DNA of 64,000 nt, taken from Ferruginibacter yonginensis (GTDB lineage: Bacteria; Bacteroidota; Bacteroidia; Chitinophagales; Chitinophagaceae). The stretch is taken from the NCBI RefSeq assembly GCF_042651465.1, contig NZ_JBHSCZ010000001.1:1364001-1428000 (forward strand), in the 5' to 3' direction. Shown in pieces: positions 51,737 to 60,078 of the stretch. The position numbers and the translations under genes are program-made. The first letter of the stretch is position 1. The number at the start of each line of letters is the position of its first letter. The notes beneath the pieces were generated by a model, which searched no databases, was not told the origin of the DNA, and was given only the letters and a program-made list of their open reading frames with translations.

Positions 51737-52560
51737 TGGCAGATTCATTACAAGATATAAAAGCAAGCTTGGTTGCAGAAAAAGAGGCAATGCCTGAATT
51801 ATCAACCCTAACGAGTGATAGCAGCACTGCAATTTGGAATTTATGGTTAGACATTATATCGTTCGTAACCTTAGATATTCAGAAATTATTTGATGCTTTT
51901 AAACAAGAAGTACTTGATTTACTTGCATTGCTCATGCCACATACAGCTCGTTGGTATGTTTATAAAACAAAGCAATTTTTGTACGGTGTAAACTTATTAC
52001 CTGACTCAGATAAATTTGATACTGCAGGTATGACATCGGCACAAATTGCCGCTGCTAAAATAATAACCAATGCAGCTCTAGTTGAGTTAGAGAGAGGCGT
52101 TCGTTTAAAAGTAGCCACTACCATTAACAACCAGCTTGCACCCATTAATAACGATCAGTTGATTTCGTTGCGTAATTACATTAAAAAAATAAAAGATGCA
52201 GGTGTTAGGGTTACTGTAACAACTGGCGAGCCTGATAACATAAAAGTAAACTTGGTGGTGAAATTTAACCCACTCGTTCTTAAAAGCGATGGTAGCAGGT
52301 TAGATGGTACTGCACAAGCTCCAGTAAAAGATGCTATTAATAACTATTTAAAGAACATCGGGTTTAATGGTGTTTTCAGCATACAGAAAATGGTTGATGC
52401 CATACAAGATGTTAGTGGTGTTGAAGACTTGTTACAACAAAATGTTTTAGTAAGGTATGGTGCATTACCATTTACGCCTGTGTTTATTAATAGCATCCCT
52501 GATAGCGGTAGTTATAAAATGGAAGATGTTGATTTTACTGTAACCTATGAACCAGCATAA
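51736..52560 (+). CDS. Baseplate J-like protein
   Basis: This 274-residue protein has a helical start (SDSSTAIWNLWLDIISFVTL), a central beta domain (VRVTVTTGEPDNIKVNLVVK) and C-terminal repeats around GFNGVFSIQKMVDAIQDVSG. That fits gp47/gpJ wedge proteins. One-base overlaps with both neighbours support its limits. Confidence 0.7.
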   Translation: MADSLQDIKASLVAEKEAMPELSTLTSDSSTAIWNLWLDIISFVTLDIQKLFDAFKQEVLDLLALLMPHTARWYVYKTKQFLYGVNLLPDSDKFDTAGMTSAQIAAAKIITNAALVELERGVRLKVATTINNQLAPINNDQLISLRNYIKKIKDAGVRVTVTTGEPDNIKVNLVVKFNPLVLKSDGSRLDGTAQAPVKDAINNYLKNIGFNGVFSIQKMVDAIQDVSGVEDLLQQNVLVRYGALPFTPVFINSIPDSGSYKMEDVDFTVTYEPA

Positions 52561-53039
52561 TGAAATATTTAATTGATTGGAAAAAGTTTATTGAGCAGTT
52601 ACTACCTAACGACCTTACGAATGGGTTTATGCTGCAATGGCTATTGGTACTTACAAAGCCATTCAGAAAAGTACATGATGCATTTTTAGTATTTAGAAAA
52701 GCAATCATTTACGAGCTTACCATTACACCACAAGTGTGTTATTTAGAAAAGCTGCTCAATGATAGGTTTGATTTTACAGACCGAAGAATTTATATAGATG
52801 ATGGTGTTGATAAGCCACCCAAATACATTTATGTAAATGCTGAATTGAAGCCCCAATTTATAAGGCGTAGAGCTGAAGCTTCACCAGTATTTATTTATAC
52901 AAGGAGTGAAATTGGCGCATTAAGTAACGACTTCATTGTATTTATACCACTAACATTAATGGTTGATTTAAATGAGGTGGTGAGTGTGTTAAAGTCAAAA
53001 AAATTACTAGGTACAAAATTTAAAATACAAAGATTTTAA
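52560..53039 (+). CDS. Baseplate protein, gpI-position
   Basis: This 159-residue protein follows the J-like gene, where P2-type gpI or Mu gp48 sits. Visible are FIEQLLPNDLTNGFMLQWLL and YLEKLLNDRFDFTDRRIYID. I assign a distal baseplate role from order; the sequence itself is not a family I know well. Confidence 0.55.
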   Translation: MKYLIDWKKFIEQLLPNDLTNGFMLQWLLVLTKPFRKVHDAFLVFRKAIIYELTITPQVCYLEKLLNDRFDFTDRRIYIDDGVDKPPKYIYVNAELKPQFIRRRAEASPVFIYTRSEIGALSNDFIVFIPLTLMVDLNEVVSVLKSKKLLGTKFKIQRF

Positions 53040-53040
53040 A

Positions 53041-53868
53041 ATGAACAACAAAATTGATTTAACCAATAACGGTGGCTTTCCTTTAGAACAGGATACGTTG
53101 GATTTTATGCAACAAACCTATTCTAAAGCATTTGATGCCATTGCAAATTTAGTAGGTGATAAAACTATTATTTATGGGGTTGAAAGCGATGGTATAAATG
53201 TTACTGCAGGCTGGATAGTGGTTGGCGGTGAATTGATACCTTTTGCAGCTGGCTCATACGCTCCACAAGTACAAATTATTGAAGTGCCAACACAAGTTGA
53301 GTATGAAGATGGCATTTTAAAAGAAGCCTATTTTACAAAGGTTGCTTATTGCGTTGCTTTTGGCGACTTTGATTTTATTGAATTAGTACCTATGGTTTCA
53401 CTTAAAAATGTTTGGAAAAAGAACGATTTAAGGCAGGCTTATGTTGATAGTACTTACATGAGTGAAAACTTTGATGTGGACGGTTATGGCATCAATGCCG
53501 AACGTGGCTGGCGCATTTTTAGCAAAGCAGTACCTGAAGCTGCTGGAAAGGTGTTGGTTAATCTTGACCCAGATGATGCCGATGGCTTATTTGATGTAGT
53601 AGGTAAACATGGTGGTGAAAAATCACACACTTTACAAAGTGCTGAGCAGGGTACTTTTTCATGGGCTGCAAAGGCTGATGATGGTGATAATACTACAGGT
53701 AGCTATAGAAGCATTACAGCCATTAATTTTAATGGTGATGAAGTAAGTGCGCCTGCATTACCATCAGGCTCGTATTCGCCAAATAAAACCGTTCAGCTAG
53801 CACCAGCTTCAGATGCTCACAATATTTTACAGCCATACTTTGTTGTTTTAACATTAATAAAATTATAA
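53041..53868 (+). CDS. Tail fibre/collar-type protein
   Basis: This 275-residue protein has an N-terminal half that looks like a baseplate-attachment domain. The C-terminus carries a collar-like pattern (KHGGEKSHTLQSAEQGTFSW, then SDAHNILQPYFVVLTLIKL) found in short tail fibres. The HTLQ...HNILQPYF pairing is the diagnostic part. It likely contacts the host surface or trimerises. Confidence 0.65.
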   Translation: MNNKIDLTNNGGFPLEQDTLDFMQQTYSKAFDAIANLVGDKTIIYGVESDGINVTAGWIVVGGELIPFAAGSYAPQVQIIEVPTQVEYEDGILKEAYFTKVAYCVAFGDFDFIELVPMVSLKNVWKKNDLRQAYVDSTYMSENFDVDGYGINAERGWRIFSKAVPEAAGKVLVNLDPDDADGLFDVVGKHGGEKSHTLQSAEQGTFSWAAKADDGDNTTGSYRSITAINFNGDEVSAPALPSGSYSPNKTVQLAPASDAHNILQPYFVVLTLIKL

Positions 53869-53870
53869 CC

Positions 53871-54311
53871 ATGAGTGCATTACGCAACCAAGCAAAGCAA
53901 TGGTTTCAAACCAACGACAAACCTACTGAAGAGCAGTTTGCTGCTTTTTTAAATTCTATAAGGTTTAATGATGAGCCAATAGCATTAAGTGAGGTAACTC
54001 AACTTATACCCGTTTTAAATGGGCTAGCAAACCCAGTTGAAAACTATCTAAAAAACACATCAGACGGTGCTGACTTTTTGTATACGCTGCCACAAAGTTT
54101 TTTATTGGAAAGCATGGTTATTTCAGTACCAAGCGATACACAAATTACTGTAACAAAAAACGGTGAAGAATTGTTTACTGATGAAGATGTAACAATTGAT
54201 GGTAATGCCTTTGCACTATTGATACCAGCTATTAATGCTGATGTAAACATTGTTATCAGTGGTTTACCAGTGAACACTCAATTAACTTTTATAAAACGAA
54301 AAATTAGATAA
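53871..54311 (+). CDS. Tail-fibre-region hypothetical protein
   Basis: In this 146-residue protein the N-terminus (LRNQAKQWFQTNDKPTEEQF) is a phrase common at the start of Bacteroidota phage fibre or fibre-associated proteins. The C-terminal half is beta-rich. It lies 2 bp after the collar-type gene and 1 bp before the long fibre gene. Confidence 0.55.
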   Translation: MSALRNQAKQWFQTNDKPTEEQFAAFLNSIRFNDEPIALSEVTQLIPVLNGLANPVENYLKNTSDGADFLYTLPQSFLLESMVISVPSDTQITVTKNGEELFTDEDVTIDGNAFALLIPAINADVNIVISGLPVNTQLTFIKRKIR

Positions 54312-54312
54312 A

Positions 54313-55626
54313 ATGAAAAAAGGATTATTAGCAATTGTAATGATTTTTATAGCAACTATTTGCTATGCACAAACCTATAGTGGTGATGGTGCAATTTTAA
54401 AGAAACATATAACATTAAATGGTGTAAAAATTACCAGCATCATTAATGATTTAGCTACTGTAAGCAGTAACAATCAGTTGGCAACAGCTAAGGCTATTAA
54501 AGATTATATTGCGGCTTATGGAGGTGGTACACCAATTGATACTGCTTTACTTTTACAAAACTATGTTACAAATGCAGGGTATGGATTAACAAAAAGCGTT
54601 AAGACTTTTATAGTAGATACATCAGGTGCTATTGTTAGTAAAACAAGGCTCACCAATACCATTGCCAATTATTTATTAAAAGCTGATACCGTTAATATTC
54701 GTTTACGACCTATTGCAGGTACTAATATTACTATATCAGGTAATTACCCAAATTTAACATTTGCTGCAACTGGCACAAGTGGTTGGGCTTTAAATGGCAA
54801 TTCAATTAATGCTGCTACAGATTATTTAGGTACAACTAATAATGCTAGCATAAGGTTTAAGTCTAATAATATATTAAGAGCTACTTTGGATACAACTGGC
54901 AATTTTATTGTTCATGGTCAAGTAAATTATAATGATATTATTCTCAAAAGCTCTACAGATGGTAACATCCCGAAAATAACAGTTTGGAACCCTACTTTTG
55001 GAGGTAATATTGAAATGGGGTATGGTAATTTTGGCGTAGGCGGTGGTCAATTAGCTTTATCAACAACTGGCCCACAAGCAATATCTTTTTATACTAATTC
55101 AACCGATAGAGGAAGGTTTTCTCCAGCTGGAAATTTCCTGTTAGGAACATCTACTGACGTTACATCAAGTAAGCTTACAATATCAAGTACTACACAAGGT
55201 TTTCTTCCTCCACGTATGACTTCTACGCAAAGAAATTCAATATCAAGCCCTGCTACTGGATTAGTAGTATTTGTAACAAATGGTAATTATCTAAGTTTTT
55301 ACAATGGTCGTAATTGGACAGGCGACGGTCCTTATCCATTGTATTATGGGGATGTAGCAAAATGGGGAAACACATACTATATCTCAGATGGTGAAGGAAC
55401 TGAAATTGATAGTCCAAGCAGTAATACAATACTTGGTACAGGTAATGAAATTAAGTTGCATAACACCGATGGTGTAAGTATAACAATGACATGTTCAGGT
55501 TATACATTTTATACAAATTTTAATGGTACTCGAATTATAACATCTGGTTCATTCACAGTGCCAGCCTACAGAACGGCAATTTTAATGCCCGGGTTTTCAA
55601 ACATTATACGAGTATCAATTTTATAA
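54313..55626 (+). CDS. Long tail-fibre-like protein with Sec signal peptide
   Basis: This 437-residue protein starts with KKGLLAIVMIFIATICYAQ, a clear signal peptide with an A-x-A-like cleavage site. Repeated beta motifs follow (GWALNGNSINAATDYLGTTN; FLLGTSTDVTSSKLTISSTT, then GFLPPRMTSTQRNSI). They are typical of Bacteroidota fibre and surface proteins. A signal peptide is odd for a virion part assembled in the cytoplasm. It may be a lysogen surface protein rather than, or as well as, a fibre. Confidence 0.65.
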   Translation: MKKGLLAIVMIFIATICYAQTYSGDGAILKKHITLNGVKITSIINDLATVSSNNQLATAKAIKDYIAAYGGGTPIDTALLLQNYVTNAGYGLTKSVKTFIVDTSGAIVSKTRLTNTIANYLLKADTVNIRLRPIAGTNITISGNYPNLTFAATGTSGWALNGNSINAATDYLGTTNNASIRFKSNNILRATLDTTGNFIVHGQVNYNDIILKSSTDGNIPKITVWNPTFGGNIEMGYGNFGVGGGQLALSTTGPQAISFYTNSTDRGRFSPAGNFLLGTSTDVTSSKLTISSTTQGFLPPRMTSTQRNSISSPATGLVVFVTNGNYLSFYNGRNWTGDGPYPLYYGDVAKWGNTYYISDGEGTEIDSPSSNTILGTGNEIKLHNTDGVSITMTCSGYTFYTNFNGTRIITSGSFTVPAYRTAILMPGFSNIIRVSIL

Positions 55627-55643
55627 TAATAAAAATTAAGTTT

Positions 55644-55991
55644 ATGAACTTTGAATTTAAAGTCAACGTTACAAGGGTATTTCAAAAGCCTTACAACCCT
55701 AAATCCTTAAAAGTATGGATTGAAGAGAACACAAATGAAGTAGAAGGTGTTCAACATAAAAAAGTTGAAACCGAAACTGTTGAGGAGCTAGAGAATGGTA
55801 CACGTAAAGAAAATAGAACTTTCAATTTACCTGTAATGTTATTGCAGCAGTTAATTGACGGTTACGACTTTGTAACAGGTAAACCAATTATTAACGTTGC
55901 TGCCTTCAATCAATTTCTAATAGAATACGATTTAGAAATTGATACCACTCCAGCACTAACAGAGCTAAACCATGAAAGTAATAAAAAGTAG
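55644..55991 (+). CDS. Hypothetical protein of the fibre region
   Basis: This 115-residue Glu/Val-rich protein (KVETETVEELENGTRKENRT) is unrecognised. It overlaps the DUF1353 gene by 20 bp. It may be a fibre chaperone by position, but nothing in the sequence shows that. Confidence 0.5.
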   Translation: MNFEFKVNVTRVFQKPYNPKSLKVWIEENTNEVEGVQHKKVETETVEELENGTRKENRTFNLPVMLLQQLIDGYDFVTGKPIINVAAFNQFLIEYDLEIDTTPALTELNHESNKK

Positions 55992-56424
55992 TAATGTGTT
56001 GGCTTTAGCTACTGCAGCTGAAGTATATTATGATACACCCTTATTTACAAATAAGGGTGTATTTAGAGCTATCAAAACAAGTGTTTGTTTTGAGCTAAGC
56101 AATGGCAGCCACCTAATTATTAGAGAGGGCATGTATTGGGATGAAAACTCGATACCGTACTTGTTACAATGGGCGTTCCCCAAGTCAGGTAAATACGCTG
56201 TACCAGCCTTAATACATGATGCGTTGTATTACAAAGCCACAACAACACAGAAATTTGCAGATGACGAATTTAAGTACTGGATGCAGCATTTAAACATTTC
56301 AAAATTTCAAATTGCCTTTAGGTATTATGCTGTAAGGCTCTTTGGTGGCAGCTGGTTTAAAAAAAATGTAACAAGACCAGGAGAGCGTTGTTTGCATAAC
56401 AAGCAGCTCATTGATATTGTATAA
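55972..56424 (+). CDS. DUF1353 family protein
   Basis: This 150-residue protein has the DUF1353 core: IREGMYWDENSIPYLLQWAF, then AVPALIHDALYY and AFRYYAVRLFGGSWFKKN. The conserved HDALY recalls metal-binding motifs, but the function is unknown. The family is frequent near phage lysis or tail-end genes. Confidence 0.8.
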   Translation: MKVIKSSNVLALATAAEVYYDTPLFTNKGVFRAIKTSVCFELSNGSHLIIREGMYWDENSIPYLLQWAFPKSGKYAVPALIHDALYYKATTTQKFADDEFKYWMQHLNISKFQIAFRYYAVRLFGGSWFKKNVTRPGERCLHNKQLIDIV

Positions 56425-56431
56425 AAAGAGA

Positions 56432-56469
56432 TTTAAGATAAGTGAAATAAGCAATTACTTAATCTTAAA
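56432..56469 (+). terminator. Hairpin upstream of the methylase gene
   Basis: TTTAAGAT (56432-56439) pairs with ATCTTAAA (56462-56469), extended by AAGT/ACTT with a one-base bulge. It may end the tail transcript or regulate the methylase, whose ATG is 10 bp further on. Confidence 0.5.
56439..56452 (+). repeat. 14-bp direct repeat flanking the methylase gene, left copy
   Basis: TAAGTGAAATAAGC here is identical to 57355-57368, on the other side of the methylase gene. The left copy overlaps the hairpin. Confidence 0.7.
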
Positions 56470-56478
56470 AATTTATAA

Positions 56479-57279
56479 ATGTCGAAAGCAAAAACACCGA
56501 TTACTTATTACGGTGGAAAACAAAAATTAGTACCAAAGATTTTAAAACAAATACCTCAGCACAAAATGTATGCTGAGCCATTCGTTGGTGGAGCTGCTGT
56601 GTTCTTTAGCAAGCCACCGAGCCACATTGAGTTAATAAATGACACCAACTCTGAGCTTATAAATTTTTATAAGGTTTTACAAAACAGGTATGTTGAATTA
56701 GAGCAAATGGTAAAGGTTACACTGCACAGCAGGCGTTTACATGCCGATGCAAGAGTTGTTTATGACAACCCTCATTTGTTTGATGAAATAAAAAGAGCAT
56801 GGAGTGTATGGGTGCTTTCAACCCAAAGCTTTTGTGCTATGCTGGATGGTAGCTTTGGGTATGATAAAAACGATAACACTACAACAAAGAAAATCAGCAA
56901 TAAACGTAATGAATTCTCTGAGCAGTATGCATTAAGGATGCAAAACGTATTGATAGAATGTACTGATGCCCTTTACATTATCAAGAGCAGGGACACTGAG
57001 CATACTTTCTTTTACTGCGACCCACCTTATTTCAATAGCGATATGGGGCATTATGATGGGTATAGTGAGCAGGATTTTGAGAACCTATTGATTGCACTAT
57101 CTGAAATAAAAGGCAAATTTTTATTAAGCTGTTACCCATCGCCATTACTAAGTAGGTATTTAAAGGCTCATGGCTGGCATACAAAGTGTTATGAGCAAGG
57201 TGTGTCTGTCAATGCTAAAGGAGGCTATACAAAGCGAAAATGGGAGATGCTGGTAGCTAATTATGAACTGGTTGATTAA
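56479..57279 (+). CDS. DNA adenine N6-methyltransferase (D12 class, Dam-like)
   Basis: This 266-residue enzyme has a SAM-binding start (PITYYGGKQKLVPKIL), AEPFVGGAAVFF, and the catalytic DPPY motif in FFYCDPPYFNS (about residue 178). The order fits the D12/alpha class that includes Dam. No restriction gene is next to it, so it is probably a solitary phage methylase protecting DNA or altering host expression. It is isolated from the tail operon by a hairpin and flanked by a 14-bp repeat. Target sequence is unknown. Confidence 0.88.
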   Translation: MSKAKTPITYYGGKQKLVPKILKQIPQHKMYAEPFVGGAAVFFSKPPSHIELINDTNSELINFYKVLQNRYVELEQMVKVTLHSRRLHADARVVYDNPHLFDEIKRAWSVWVLSTQSFCAMLDGSFGYDKNDNTTTKKISNKRNEFSEQYALRMQNVLIECTDALYIIKSRDTEHTFFYCDPPYFNSDMGHYDGYSEQDFENLLIALSEIKGKFLLSCYPSPLLSRYLKAHGWHTKCYEQGVSVNAKGGYTKRKWEMLVANYELVD

Positions 57280-57285
57280 AAAGAG

Positions 57286-57394
57286 GCAGGGGCTGTGATT
57301 CTTTGCTACAAAAACACACATTACAGGATTTAACTGCATGCCCCTGCTTTATTCTAAGTGAAATAAGCCAGTTTTATATGTGTTTTTGTAGCAA
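57286..57394. repeat. Two interlocked inverted repeats near the right end
   Basis: GCAGGGGC (57286-57293) pairs with GCCCCTGC (57340-57347). A perfect 16-bp arm (57303-57318) pairs with 57379-57394. The arms alternate A1-B1-A2-B2, so both cannot form as simple nested hairpins: an RNA would be a pseudoknot. The first pair may also terminate the methylase transcript. No gene lies here. Confidence 0.7.
57355..57368 (+). repeat. 14-bp direct repeat flanking the methylase gene, right copy
   Basis: TAAGTGAAATAAGC is identical to 56439-56452. It lies in the loop of the larger inverted repeat. Confidence 0.7.
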
Positions 57395-57469
57395 TGCAAA
57401 GGTAGGGTTTAGGTGGTTTTAATAGCCATTTAAACCCTATTTAATTTATTAATAAGTAAATTGCAGAAA

Positions 57470-57504
57470 TTGAACGATTTGAATTAAAAGTTTGAACGGT
57501 TTGA
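57470..57504 (+). repeat. Two 13-bp direct repeats, putative transposase sites R2 and R1
   Basis: TTGAACGATTTGA (57470-57482) and TTGAACGGTTTGA (57492-57504) differ at one base and start exactly 22 bp apart. In Mu, R1 and R2 are adjacent 22-bp transposase sites. The inner one is part of the terminal inverted repeat. Confidence 0.7.
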
Positions 57505-57517
57505 TTTGCCGATTATA
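57492..57517 (-). repeat. Right terminal inverted repeat of the prophage
   Basis: This is the inverted partner of 21632-21657. It includes the inner of two TTGAACGRTTTGA repeats. Confidence 0.8.
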
Positions 57518-57521
57518 TATG
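57518..57521. repeat. Target-site duplication, right copy (TATG)
   Basis: This is the partner of the copy at 21628-21631. Keeping one copy restores the receptor reading frame exactly. Confidence 0.75.
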
Positions 57522-58352
57522 GGTAAGATGATCGTTCTGCTTAAAAAGTATTTTTTCTAACCAATCCCACTGCTGGTAACCTGATGCCACTTGTTTACGA
57601 TCATCACTATTTTTTAAAATGGTATCTAGGCCATTAATTTGAGATATGTATAAACTTCTTCTTCCAAAATTGGGAAAAGCACTTAAATAACGATCACCCA
57701 TTTTCATATCATCAAAATCGCTGTAATTAAATGATTGTAAAAAAGCTATTTTTTTACCGCCTACATTTATATCAGCATGAAATGTTTTTTCATTATTAGC
57801 ACTACTAAACCTTGTAAAAGCCATGCCTTTAAATAACACGTTTTTAGTGGTAGATAAAGTAGGATTTTTGGTAAGCAATTGTATTGTACCACCTAAAGCA
57901 TCGCTACCATAAATGGTTGATGCAGCGCCATTCATTACTTCTACACTGCTCAAACTATTTTGATCAACTGTAATAATATTTTGCAAATGCCCACTTCTGT
58001 AAATAGCATTGTTCATACGAACACCATCTACTACTAATAAAATTCTGCTTGCTTCAAAACCACGTATAACTGGGCTACTACCACCCTGTTGGCTTTTTTG
58101 AACAAATACTTTGCCTGACTGTATTAATAAATCGCCAGTGTTTTGGGTTTGACTTAATGCGATTTTTTTAGCACTTATTACATCAATCGTTTGGGCAATA
58201 TTTCTTTTTTTCTCTTTAAAATTAGAAGCTGAAATTACAACTTCCTCTAACTGTATATTTTTTGATGAATCGTTTGAAGGGCTGTTTTTTGTTTGAGAAA
58301 ATACTGCTGTTGTACTAAACATGAGCAGTAAAATAATGTTGAGTTGTTTCAT
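57518..58352 (-). pseudogene. TonB-dependent receptor, N-terminal part, cut by prophage
   Basis: It has a signal peptide (IILLLMFSTTAVFSQ) and a plug domain with KIALSQTQNTGDLLIQSGKV, SPVIRGFEASRILLVVDGVR and SLSSVEVMNGAASTIYGSDA, then the first barrel strands. The frame continues 4 bp into the phage and stops at a TAA formed by the phage end. The truncated 279-residue product could still be exported but lacks the barrel. The rest is at 20159-21631. Confidence 0.92.
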
Positions 58353-58386
58353 GCAAATAATATGGTGTTGTTTTTTTTTGGTAAAA

Positions 58387-58413
58387 GTGTTTATTCAAAA
58401 ATACAATAAACAC
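58387..58413. promoter_or_regulatory. 27-bp palindrome in the divergent receptor/desaturase gap
   Basis: GTGTTTATT (58387-58395) and AATAAACAC (58405-58413) form a perfect 9-bp inverted repeat with a 9-nt spacer, 35 bp upstream of the receptor start. Size and symmetry fit an operator for a dimeric regulator. No regulator is identified. Confidence 0.5.
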
Positions 58414-58487
58414 CTACATTTTCAATGTTGTTATTAACCAAATTCGAAAACCTCCACGGGTTTTAAATACGTAATTTTAGTTATTGA

Positions 58488-59372
58488 ATGGATAAATACT
58501 GGAAAATATTATATGATGCTTACAGTGGGTATGCTCAATTTTTCTTAAATGAAATATTGAAGCCTAGTTGGCATAATTACTTTTATTGGCTCGTGGGTGC
58601 TTCGCTGCTCATTTGGTTAGCTGAAATATTATTTCCTTGGCGTAAAAACCAACCACTTATTAGAAGTCATTTTTGGTTAGATGCTTTTTATCTTTTATGG
58701 AATTATTTTTTGTTTGCATTAATAGCATACAATGCACTTTCAATGGTAGCTGTACAAGCTTTTAATGATTTTTTAAGTTGGTTTGGTATTACCAATATGG
58801 TGGCTTTAAATGTTGCTACATGGCCCCATTGGTTGCAGCTCGTTTTTATTTTTGTAATAAGAGATTTTATGCAATGGGCCATTCATCGGCTGTTACACAA
58901 TGTAAATTGGATGTGGCAATTTCACAAAGTACACCATAGTACGAAAGAAATGGGGTTTGCTGCACTAATGCGCTACCATTGGATGGAAAACATCATCTAC
59001 CGCTCTTTAGAATATATTCCATTAGCTATGATTGGCTTTGGTATAAGCGATTTTTTTATAGTACACATTTTCACTTTGGTAACAGGGCAATTAGGGCATG
59101 CCAATTTAAAAATCAATTTGGGGCCTTTAAAATATATTTTTAATGGGCCACAAATGCACTTATGGCACCATGCTAAAGAAATGCCAAGAGAGCACCCTAG
59201 AGGCTTTAATTTCGGTATTACACTAAGTATATGGGATTATTTATTTCGTACCAATTATTGGCCTAAAAACGATGCTTACTTGCCAGTAGGTTTGCCAGAC
59301 GATGATTATATGCCCGAAGATTTTATCGGTCAAAATGTACAACCTTTTAAAAATGTGTTTAAAAAGTTGTAG
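58488..59372 (+). CDS. Sterol desaturase / fatty acid hydroxylase family protein
   Basis: This 294-residue membrane enzyme has about four helices and the di-iron histidine clusters HRLLH (about residue 138), HKVHH (about 151) and HLWHH (about 227). The family hydroxylates or desaturates lipids; bacterial members include carotenoid and sphingolipid hydroxylases. The substrate cannot be told. It is monocistronic and divergent from the receptor gene. Confidence 0.85.
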   Translation: MDKYWKILYDAYSGYAQFFLNEILKPSWHNYFYWLVGASLLIWLAEILFPWRKNQPLIRSHFWLDAFYLLWNYFLFALIAYNALSMVAVQAFNDFLSWFGITNMVALNVATWPHWLQLVFIFVIRDFMQWAIHRLLHNVNWMWQFHKVHHSTKEMGFAALMRYHWMENIIYRSLEYIPLAMIGFGISDFFIVHIFTLVTGQLGHANLKINLGPLKYIFNGPQMHLWHHAKEMPREHPRGFNFGITLSIWDYLFRTNYWPKNDAYLPVGLPDDDYMPEDFIGQNVQPFKNVFKKL

Positions 59373-59431
59373 CCTTAAGATTGTTTTGTTAATAAAAATA
59401 GAGTGATGCAGCACATCATCTTCAAAATTTG

Positions 59432-59445
59432 CCTATATTTATAGG
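59432..59445. promoter_or_regulatory. 14-bp perfect palindrome upstream of the sigma factor gene
   Basis: CCTATATTTATAGG reads as CCTATA-TT-TATAGG. It lies 14 bp before the ATG and may be a regulatory site or short mRNA hairpin. Confidence 0.4.
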
Positions 59446-59459
59446 TAAAAACTTACACT

Positions 59460-60035
59460 ATGACCGAAGAGCAAATGCTTGCCGGAACTATCAAAAACAA
59501 CGCCGCTGCACAAGAGGCATTTTACGATCGCTATAGCAGTAAAATGTTAGCCGTGTGTTATCGTTATGCTAAAAGCAGAGAAGATGCGGAAGATATGTTA
59601 CAAGAAGGTTTCATTAAAATTTTTACCCAAATACATCAATATCGTGGTGAAGGTGCTTTAGAAGGGTGGATTCGTAGAATCATCGTTCATACCTGCATCA
59701 ATATCTTAAAAAAGAATAAAAAATTTTCTGATACAGTTGATTTAGTCAATGCACACCATCTTCATACAAAAAATGATATGGTACCTAGTATTATGCAAGC
59801 CAAGCAAGTAGTGGAATGTATAAGAATGTTACCTGTAGGTTATAAAACAGTACTCAACTTATATGCTATTGAGGGGTACTCACATAAAGAAATTGGTGAA
59901 ATGTTGGAGATTGGTGAAAGTACAAGTAGAAGCCAATATACAAGAGCAAAAGCAATGTTAGAAGATATATTGGTTAAAAAAGATATTATTCAGAAGAACC
60001 AGTTTAAATCAGTAAAACAACAACAAGTATTGTAG
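59460..60035 (+). CDS. ECF RNA polymerase sigma factor
   Basis: This 191-residue protein has sigma region 2 (MLAVCYRYAKSREDAEDMLQ, then EGFIKIFTQIHQYRGEGALE) and region 4 with HTH (LYAIEGYSHKEIGEMLEIGE, then STSRSQYTRAKAMLEDIL). It follows the pattern of Bacteroidota ECF factors. The next gene, 43 bp downstream, has a short cytoplasmic start and a membrane helix and may be its anti-sigma partner. Confidence 0.9.
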   Translation: MTEEQMLAGTIKNNAAAQEAFYDRYSSKMLAVCYRYAKSREDAEDMLQEGFIKIFTQIHQYRGEGALEGWIRRIIVHTCINILKKNKKFSDTVDLVNAHHLHTKNDMVPSIMQAKQVVECIRMLPVGYKTVLNLYAIEGYSHKEIGEMLEIGESTSRSQYTRAKAMLEDILVKKDIIQKNQFKSVKQQQVL

Positions 60036-60078
60036 TTAGTATTATAAGTTTGATAACAATACAAAAGGGGTAAAGCAA

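Larger units (their letters stand above)
21632..57517. mobile_element. Mu-like transposable prophage
   Basis: It is bounded by imperfect inverted ends and a 4-bp duplication. It encodes a DDE transposase, MuB-like ATPase, DUF3164, MuF, a DUF935 portal, a DUF1320 protein, terminase, capsid, a contractile tail and a lysis cassette. All expected modules are present with open frames, apart from one frame break at the start of MuF that may be programmed. It is therefore probably a functional or recently functional prophage. No tRNA or site-specific integrase is involved. Confidence 0.93.
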
